Assembly: GCA_025677825.1 (NCBI GenBank)
Contig: JAIXMO010000106.1
Span: forward strand, 1 to 33,430
Length of the DNA: 33,430 nucleotides
Origin: Helicostylum pulchrum
Lineage: Eukaryota > Mucoromycota > Mucoromycetes > Mucorales > Mucoraceae
Reading direction: 5' to 3'
This document shows, piece by piece, positions 27,155 to 33,430 of this stretch (within the stretch, counting starts at the first letter, position 1; each line of letters begins with the position of its first letter). The translations under genes and the position numbers were made by a program. A model generated the notes under the pieces. The model was not told the DNA's origin. It saw only the letters and a program-made list of their open reading frames with translations, and made no database searches.

Positions 27155-28594
27155 TTATTTCTTCCAATAATCAATAATAATTTTACTTTCATTAAAACGA
27201 GAATAATGTAACCATTGATTTTCTGAATCTGGATAGTTTTTCCATTTAACTAAATAAATACTATCTTCTACAACTAATCCTTTGTGATCAAGTATATCTT
27301 CTACTTCAAAATTATCAAGATTATTATTATCCATATTTTCTTCCATGTCCATATTATCTATTAAACTATTGATTTTTGGATTTTGAGTAATATTTTGTAA
27401 TTGTAGACCAATAAACTGTTGTTGTAATAATGTCATTTTTTCTAAATTATTTATTCTTTCTGTTATTTTAGGCTGCATTATTTTTATAGAATCTAAATTA
27501 TTTAAAATAATATCATTGTATTCATAATCAAATTGATCATTTAGCCAATATGCATGAAAATCAAATACATCAAGTTTGTTTAATTCTACAAATTTTTTTA
27601 CATTTAACAAAACAGATGCAATTTTCATTTGAATATTAAAAATTTTTATATCTGTGGTAATAAAAGACTTCGTATTATTCAATCTTTCAAATGTATGCCC
27701 TATATCAGCGAAACATTTCTCCATTTTAGAACGAAATCCACCAAACTGATCATTATAGTTTAATTCAATTTCATTTAAATTAATACCGATCTCTTTCCTA
27801 ATTGGAAATACAAAGTTATGGTTGTTTAGATTAGAATTATTTATTATATTATTAGCAAACAATGTGTAGCCACCATCTAATGCAATGCAATCCATTTCAT
27901 TAATCTTGTTATATATATTCATATCTGTTAACATTGTTCCATCATTTCCAATGCTACAAGGTTGACTTTTGGAAACAAATAGTATAAATCCATTATTATC
28001 TAGGGATACTTGTGTTCTAAATCCATTTCTTTTTAATTTGTAACTATAAAATTGAGATTTATCTTTCGATCCATAAACAATTCCTTTTGTATCATGCCCG
28101 TCAATATGTAAAGTCACTTGATTAAATAAAGTAGGGTTGTTCAAGTGTCCATTCATAATTCTAATATTTATATTTGAAAACATATTTGATAATGAATAAT
28201 CAATAACTTTATTTAATTTAGAAATTCTATCATCATTATAGAATCTTCGATAAATATCATGAAATGTGCTTTTACTAATATATTTATCCATATCTTCAAA
28301 AGGAATACTTTTAACTATAAAATAGAGCATTAATAATCCTTTCTCTATATTATTATAAGGTCCTGGATAATCTTGATCTCCAAATAAAATTGTAAGAAAA
28401 AAATATGTAGGTATTATACCTAATCTATTCATTATTTCTGTTTTTATTTCTATATAATTATTAACACTTGACTTTTTTCTTGTATGATTTACTTTTTTAT
28501 TTATCTTAGGCCATCCATAGTTTAAAAATTTCCAATATTCTTTCGTAATATTATTGTATTCTTTATTAACATTCTCTTTAATATCATAGTTCAT
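27155..28594 (-). CDS. Harbinger/IS5-like DDE transposase with a C-terminal chromodomain
   Basis: 479 aa, ATG start 17 nt after a TATAAATAAATTGAATT module. N-terminus (1-150): helical, with a GDQDYPGPY segment. The DDE core resembles the DDE_Tnp_4 family: Asp165 in LHIDGHDTKG, a YKLKRNGFRTQVSLDNNGF strand pair, Asp240 in IALDGGYTLF, and Glu292 in FRSKMEKCFADIGH, the counterpart of the usual R-x(2-3)-E-x(2)-F helix. Residues 370-425 form a linker with Gln- and Asp/Asn-rich stretches. Residues 429-479 are a chromodomain: FEVEDILDHKG, YLVKWKNY, NQWLHYSRF, IIDYWKK, with cage candidates Phe429, Trp451 and Tyr454. The chromodomain is close to that of Gypsy A. It would act in the nucleus, joining cut-and-paste activity to histone-guided targeting; that combination is inferred from the domains. 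The exact superfamily of the DDE part is less sure than the domain itself. Confidence 0.82.
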   Translation of the reverse strand: MNYDIKENVNKEYNNITKEYWKFLNYGWPKINKKVNHTRKKSSVNNYIEIKTEIMNRLGIIPTYFFLTILFGDQDYPGPYNNIEKGLLMLYFIVKSIPFEDMDKYISKSTFHDIYRRFYNDDRISKLNKVIDYSLSNMFSNINIRIMNGHLNNPTLFNQVTLHIDGHDTKGIVYGSKDKSQFYSYKLKRNGFRTQVSLDNNGFILFVSKSQPCSIGNDGTMLTDMNIYNKINEMDCIALDGGYTLFANNIINNSNLNNHNFVFPIRKEIGINLNEIELNYNDQFGGFRSKMEKCFADIGHTFERLNNTKSFITTDIKIFNIQMKIASVLLNVKKFVELNKLDVFDFHAYWLNDQFDYEYNDIILNNLDSIKIMQPKITERINNLEKMTLLQQQFIGLQLQNITQNPKINSLIDNMDMEENMDNNNLDNFEVEDILDHKGLVVEDSIYLVKWKNYPDSENQWLHYSRFNESKIIIDYWKK

Positions 28595-28654
28595 TTATTA
28601 TTGTATTTTAAAATTCAATTTATTTATAAAAATAGTTACCAGCTCTCACTAGAA

Positions 28655-28904
28655 GAAGGATATCTATGATCCCTTAATCAATTATTTTCAATAAATATAT
28701 CTTTCTATATTCTCGGATATACTACATTTTTAAAATTAACATATCGTCTTTATATTCTATAGATATAAATAAATCAGAATTATATATATAAAATAAATTA
28801 TTTTATCACAAGAGCAAACCTTTTAGTTTTGGATAAAGATCAGCATTTTATTTATGATGTATTTTAAATAATGTTTTAATTTATAATATAAAAGGATATC
28901 CGTC
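28655..28904. repeat. H terminal direct repeat, right copy
   Basis: Identical by eye to 26568-26817. It lies 61 nt upstream of the transposase start, so it may hold promoter elements. Confidence 0.9.
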
Positions 28905-28968
28905 ATATCTTATTACTCTAATCCTTATTATTCTAGTTCAATTATGATCCTTTGTTAGGGACTAACAA

Positions 28969-28984
28969 AAATTTAAGGGGGGAG
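28969..28984 (+). other. Gypsy C polypurine tract
   Basis: AAATTTAAGGGGGGAG fits the position and make-up of a polypurine tract. The 3' LTR would begin at about 28985-28988 (TATTGTCGTAC), but this sequence was not found near the presumed 5' LTR. Confidence 0.55.
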
Positions 28985-30458
28985 TATTGTCGTACTTTAT
29001 TTTGTACTACTTTAAACTATATAAATTATCTTCCAAAACAATATTTTAATAAACCATCACAGTGTTTAAAGACAACTATCGTCATTCAAAAGTCGTATCA
29101 GGAGTTTATCAAGTGGAACACTTTCGATAGACTCTTGGTATGACTATTGACAAAAATGCAGTTTTTATTTTTTGTAATTTTCCTACCGAGTGGAGCACTA
29201 TTTCTACCAATAGTTCGTTTTTCGAAAAAGTAAAAATATGCATGTATCTCTTTTTTCTTTTTTTTTTGCGCATGCATTTTTTTTATTTATTTTTAATTTT
29301 GTGCATCACATCACACTATTTGTATGTAATGCTTGCTTTGTCACATTGCGTAATGCTTGCATGTATATTAATTTTTTTAGCCAATGCAATACACTCAATA
29401 TATGCATGACTGTATGTAAATACGTCTTTCGGAGCGAAAAAAAAAGGAATATTTTCGTATTTGTCGGTATATCCGAATTGATTTATACCAATCGACGTAT
29501 CAAAACCGACATAAAAAAAGAAAAAAAAAGGGACATAAAACGAAATAAAACAGGATATATACGAAACGATACGTTAAATGATTTTAAATTTGGTAGTAAA
29601 AGTTAAAGCAGGATAAATTATTTTATTTTTAAAAAAAAGCTACGTCTATCTTTATATGTGTACATATATTATTATATGAATAGAACTTTCTTTATACTGT
29701 ACCTGTCCGTGTAGATATATTCTTCTTGCGAACTGAAATATCAAGTGGCAACTTAAAATAAGAACAATAAATAGCAAGAATCAGTTTGAAAAAGGTCTAA
29801 CTAATAAAAATCGTTAAAATAGGTTCAAAGTCTTAAATAATATTTCTATAGTATACCTTTCAACCAGAAATACGATTTACCCAAGTAACTACATAAAAAA
29901 CTAAGTAATTGTCAGTTATATTGGCATGGCATATGTGTATATATAGCGATCTTACCCCCAAAAAAAACAATGAAATCATAACATAGCTCTGAAACTAAAA
30001 ATATATAGAAGCAATAACATTAGAAACAATTTGATAAATTAATTTATATCTTACCATCAATAAAGTTTTTTTTAAGAAAAAAGTATTAGAGTATTGTTTG
30101 AAAGTAAAGTAAAAAAAAAAGAAAAAAGGAAAAAAGGAGGGATTTTTTTTTCCCCTCTTTTATTCTTCCATGAAAAAAAAAAAGACCTGTCGTTATCATA
30201 TAAAAACAAATACATCTGACCAAATAAAATATTTCTAAAAAAGAACCATGCCCACTTGTACATTAAAAACTCTAACACGAGCACCGGTAGAATACCTTAA
30301 AAAAGAAATACGTAGAGCTATTATACGAATTATAAGATTTTGCCTAATAAAAAAAATATACCGGGCTAATTATTGAAAGAGTATATATATGGATGTCAAA
30401 GTCGATTTTTTTTTTCCTTTACATATCTCTTTACATCTATATCTGATATTATTTTACA
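28985..30458. other. Non-coding stretch: possible Gypsy C LTR remnant, then host intergenic DNA
   Basis: Frames up to about 120 codons occur here, but they are low-complexity Phe/Lys runs from poly(T)/poly(A) DNA and have no family features. A TATA-like ACTATATAAATT at 29016-29027, with AATAAACC after it, may belong to a partial LTR. A purine run followed by a pyrimidine run at 30107-30170 could fold into a hairpin. A TATA box at 30382-30390 serves the next gene. Confidence 0.45.
30382..30390 (+). promoter_or_regulatory. TATA box of the 30459 gene
   Basis: TATATATAT lies 68 nt before the ATG and is followed by pyrimidine-rich sequence up to the start codon. Confidence 0.45.
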
Positions 30459-31740
30459 ATGCAAAACCCTTCTCGCCTTAACAACTCTTTGATCTCCAGT
30501 AGAACTAGAAGCCGAAGTAGCTCAGTGTCATCTGCCAATTCAGCTTCTCGTGAAGACATGTCCGTAGACACCCAACAATCGTTTTCTGTCCTGGCACCAT
30601 CTATATCACTTTCGGGAGTGTCCAATGGCTCGGATATGACTGCCGCCTTATCAAGAAGCTTTTTTGCGACTGGAGCTAGTAATACCTGGGACAGTATAAA
30701 GAGTGATTTAAAAAAACTGGACGCGAAGATATCACGCTTTGAAGACCGTTTCGATAGAATTGAATCTAGGATTGACCGTCTGGAGAGAATTGAGTCAAAG
30801 TTGGATATTATCTTAAGCAAACTTGAAGGATCGTCTGAACCAAGGGAGCTTGTAACTTGCCAGTCCGATAGCACACTTTTTCGACCAGGAACAGCTATGT
30901 ATAACATGCTTTCTGTAAGTGATTATTCTAATAAATTTTATAGCATATTTCAAACTAACTTCAGAAATAGGGGTGGATCCGTACCTCTTTGGATAATCAG
31001 AAGGGTGCTCCAGAGAACCTGGTGTGGGATTATACAAAGCCTTTAGCCGACACTAATAATGAAACTGTAACCAATAATGTTATTGCTTATGTCGGATCAC
31101 AGATTGAAAATATCACTAATAAGTTGTGGAACAGTATTGTATCATATAGAGAGATAAAAGCTAAAGTTGTGCTCGTTTTTCACAGACAGAAAGCAAATCT
31201 AGCTGAATCGGAAGAAAAAAAGGCTGCCAAGAAGAAGCTTAACGTTAGAAAAGGCAGACGTGTCACCGTAAGTCAATTATGTAGTATGAAACAATTCCTG
31301 TCACTTGACTTACTTTTTTTTAAAATATAGAAGCTTAAACACAGAAAGAAAGTAATGGCACATTCCGTTTTCGGGTCCGAAATGAAAACTCTTTTCGGTA
31401 ATGATGTTTTTAATCTTGCATTGGAACAATTGCAAAGTGACGAGGAGAGTACCGATACGGAAGCAGGAGAGGTAGAAAAAAGTATAAAATTGAAAGTAAT
31501 TCGTCCGTCTTGGCGTTCAAGAAAGGTAGATAGTTATATTCATGAATATTGTTTAGATATAAACACTAACTATTATTTGTTTTAAAGGGTATTGAAGCAT
31601 TCGAAAAGTTTGACGAATTTGATCTTCAAATTCGAAAAAATGCCAAAAAAGAAAAAGAGCTCAGAATGAAAGGAAGAACCAAGACAATTGAAATAAAAAA
31701 TCAATATTTGGATCAAGCCCCCGCATGGTCGAAAGCATAA
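30459..31740 (+). CDS. Coiled-coil/basic protein gene, 4 exons, likely partner of a Tnp2-type element
   Basis: Exons 30459-30914, 30971-31267, 31331-31525 and 31588-31740 join in phase 0 at every junction and give 366 aa. Introns are 56, 63 and 62 nt with GTAAGT/GTAGAT donors. The N-terminus is Ser-rich. Residues 85-130 form an amphipathic coiled coil with regular Arg/Asp/Ile repeats (FEDRFDRIESRIDRLERIES). A basic segment follows (KKAAKKKLNVRKGRRV). Next come an acidic patch (SDEESTDTEAGE) and a PSWRSRKGIEAFEKFDEF motif; the protein ends AWSK. No catalytic domain was seen. I recall similar WRS-type proteins of unknown function being common in Mucorales, but could not check it. The gene converges on the Tnp2-like gene about 305 bp downstream, an arrangement compatible with a two-gene transposon in which this protein binds DNA. 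Confidence 0.7.
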
Positions 31741-32045
31741 AATAATTCTTTTTTGTACAAATAAATAAATAGTGCGTTTTTTTTAGCCTGCGTAACAAAG
31801 CTTTTTTTTCCCTTCCTTTCCTCCCTTTTTCCTTTTCCTTTTTTTTTCGGAATCATCTTGGTCAACATCTATTTTTTTTCTACATCGTTTTCACCATATT
31901 GTTTCCTTCCTCTTTCAATAAACGCGTTAAATACGCAGCCTTAACACCCCGCCCCTTTTTTTTGGACAATAACAAGGTATCGATGAATGAAACTTTTTTT
32001 TTTGGAATGGGATAAAAATATTTATTAATACATGTATGAAATGGT
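31741..32045. other. Convergent intergenic region
   Basis: 305 bp between two stop codons. It contains AATAAATAAAT for the plus-strand gene, T- and C-rich tracts (31800-31850) and ATTTATTAATA for the minus-strand gene. No coding content. Confidence 0.5.
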
Positions 32046-33430
32046 TTAGACAAAAAGTTTTTTTTCTTGAGGGATTATTACGATACAGCCAAGAGGAACC
32101 TTTGGATTAGTAGAATTATCTTTAGTGCAGGCAACAGTGATAGGGCTATAAATTCGATGAACCGGCAAAATACAATGAGCATTCCAGTCTTCAAAGCCTT
32201 TACAGAACTCAATGCTCGTTTCGTCATAATTACTGGAGTTGAGGCTGAATCGACGAAACCATCTTACAAAAGCAAACGTATGTGGTGTATTCTTTTTTTC
32301 GAGCGTCAGGGAGTGCTGAAAAAAGTATTGTACCTCACCGTAATAACTTGCAACAGAATCATTTACGCAAGGTCCTTTAAAGAATGCTTGTATGTATGCA
32401 CCTTTCATTGATCGTGCCAAGCGACTACTATAGATAACATCGGATTGAAATGTCTTGGATACTTTAATACTGCGGTCGACCAAAATTGGAACTGTTGAAG
32501 TTGAATAGGGAGATAAATTCGACAAGTGAAAAAAGGTTGTAAAGGTTTGATGAGGGTAGCAGATGGAGTAATATTCAAGTAGTAGTTTGAGGTGATCAGC
32601 ATCCATATCAGAGTTCTTGATTAGTTTGAAATTAGCTGCTTTGTCCTTACAATATAAATCTTCTGAGCCAGTTACAACACCATCATTTCTTGTGAATTCA
32701 TAGGAGGACAAATTGTAAAAAACTGATACGGGCTTGATAATTCACTGGTATGTAGGAAGAAGAAGAGGTTGCAGTTGCACCAAGAACATAAGCTGGTCTT
32801 TTGATAAAAAGCCTTCGCCCATTTCTCTTATCAAGGAAGGTGCGTGGATGCTTTCTAAAAAGTTTGACATATATGTATGTTGAATAGAGGAGATGTTTTC
32901 GATTTTCTGTTGAATTTTTCAAAACTCCATTCATTCTTTCAAGCGAAAAGCAAGATTGTATTAAATGAGCTTCCGAATTGTTCAATGTTGTCATATAAGT
33001 GGAGTGTGTAATGAAAGTTTGGTTTAATAGATTCTGGTCCAAACAAGTGTGAATAACCAGTACAGAAAGATCGTATAGTTCCCGACCTTCGGCAGCTTTC
33101 CGCATCGAAATAGACGGCAAAACAATAATACGACAGGCCTGTACAAAGTTTATCCAATTATCGTAATGTCGTCTTTTGAATCCTCCCTGAAGCCTTTCAT
33201 CTACAACCATATTTTTAAAACATATTCAGAATAATGTAATGTCCAGACTTCAAACTCGCTTCCTTTCATGTAAGAAAATCCACCTTTGATTTTGTGTACT
33301 ATGGAGTGATAGCCATTTGGTAATATACGCTAGATGCTAGGACGGCCATGCTAGATAAAATATAGAATGTAAGTTTTTTGTTGTTGCTATATAATAATAT
33401 TATTTACCTCTGGTAGTGCTTTTCTGTAAA
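32046..33430 (-). pseudogene. Tnp2-family transposase gene, 3' part, with two frameshifts; runs off the window
   Basis: Minus-strand sequence encodes the C-terminal, DUF4218-like part of a Tnp2 protein: RILPNGYHSI...KGGFSYMKGSEFEVW, then KRRHYDNWINFVQACRII, a FSLERMNGVLK block, then SYYGEVQYFF and FAFVRWFRRF. A probable intron spans about 33294-33407 (donor GTAAAT, acceptor ATCTAG). The frame must change at about 33213-33217 (A5 run) and again at 32717-32722 (A6 run), each by one base in a homopolymer. The frames on either side are otherwise clean. This is either a young pseudogene or sequencing error in homopolymers. The 5' exons, with the catalytic region, lie outside the window. It belongs to the same family as the gene at 530-3872 but is a different member. 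Confidence 0.7.

Larger units (their letters stand above)
26568..28904 (-). mobile_element. H: DNA transposon with a chromodomain-tailed DDE transposase and 250-bp terminal direct repeats
   Basis: Inserted between the Gypsy C stop codon and polypurine tract. It comprises two identical 250-bp direct repeats (26568-26817, 28655-28904) and a 1837-bp middle with one large minus-strand gene. The outer ends are GAAGGATATC and GATATCCGTC, an inverted repeat with one mismatch. ATA directly outside both ends is a possible 3-bp TSD (or TCATA if the last two bases of the repeat are not counted). The inner edges of the repeats do not show TSDs, so the whole unit probably moved as one. Confidence 0.7.
4500..29150 (+). 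mobile_element. Gypsy C: outermost Ty3/Gypsy retrotransposon, split by three nested insertions
   Basis: Coding sequence of one element is spread over 4915-5050, 12694-12992 and 23341-26496. The pieces join in one reading frame when Gypsy A and Gypsy B and one copy of each TSD are left out. Domain order is protease, RT, RNase H, integrase (Ty3/Gypsy order). A polypurine tract (AAATTTAAGGGGGGAG) lies at 28969-28984, after the H insertion. Gag is missing. The two ends given here are approximate: the region with TATA box and tandem repeats (4579-4900) and the region after the polypurine tract (28985-29150) do not match each other as an LTR pair. The integrase tail has no chromodomain, unlike Gypsy A and B. 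It must be the oldest layer, as everything else is inserted in it. Confidence 0.7.

Noticed and set aside
26568..28904. Element H as an LTR retrotransposon because of its direct terminal repeats
   Set aside because: No RT, protease, RNase H, primer site or polypurine tract; the only gene is a DDE transposase, and each repeat has 10-bp inverted ends rather than TG...CA.
29140..29606. Overlapping frames of 89 and 122 codons
   Set aside because: Phe/Lys low-complexity sequence from poly(T)/poly(A) DNA; no domain, no intron signals that extend them.
1..33430. tRNA, rRNA or other structured RNA genes
   Set aside because: None was recognised when reading both strands; the hairpins seen are simple inverted repeats.

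Overview
The window looks like a transposon-packed piece of a fungal genome, probably Mucoromycota (Mucorales-like). The evidence is very AT-rich DNA, short GT-AG introns of about 56-90 nt, chromodomain-bearing Ty3/Gypsy elements and intron-containing Tnp2 (CACTA/EnSpm-type) transposase genes. The organism assignment is inference; nothing in the window identifies the species.

Left flank (1-4.5 kb): the first 28 codons of a minus-strand gene, then a divergent, apparently intact 8-exon gene (530-3872, 944 aa) of the Tnp2 transposase family. Right flank (30.4-33.4 kb): a 4-exon coiled-coil/basic protein gene (30459-31740, 366 aa) convergent with the 3' part of a second, frameshifted Tnp2-like gene that runs off the window end.

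Middle (about 4.5-29 kb): a stack of nested mobile elements whose boundaries can be read from target-site duplications (TSDs). Gypsy C is the outermost host; its protease, RT, RNase H and integrase frame is split at 5050 and 12992, and no gag is visible. Gypsy A (5051-12688, minus strand, 296-bp LTRs, TSD TGCAT) and Gypsy B (12993-23335, plus strand, 421-bp LTRs, TSD TTCCT) sit inside C. Inside A is a 1432-bp Merlin/IS1595-type derivative, E2 (6139-7570, TSD GAATATGC), without a transposase but with one 251-aa gene; E2 itself holds a 230-bp MITE-like insert. Inside B are two apparently identical 1909-bp Merlin/IS1595-type transposons in opposite orientation, E1 (15822-17730, TSD AATTGCAC) and E3 (19378-21286, TSD GTGCATTT), each with a DDE transposase and a second unknown ORF. 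Removing each insert plus one TSD copy restores the reading frame of the host element at every junction, so the order of insertion is clear.

The most unusual object is element H (26568-28904), inserted between the pol gene and the polypurine tract of Gypsy C. It encodes a 479-aa Harbinger/IS5-like DDE transposase that ends in a chromodomain resembling the one in Gypsy A. It is bounded by two identical 250-bp direct repeats, each with inverted GA(A/C)GGATATC ends, and only the outermost edges carry a possible TSD. H, E1/E3 and E2 also share an AT/Lys/Asn-rich coding style and a TATA-plus-TTGAATT start module, which suggests a common background for the three DNA transposons.
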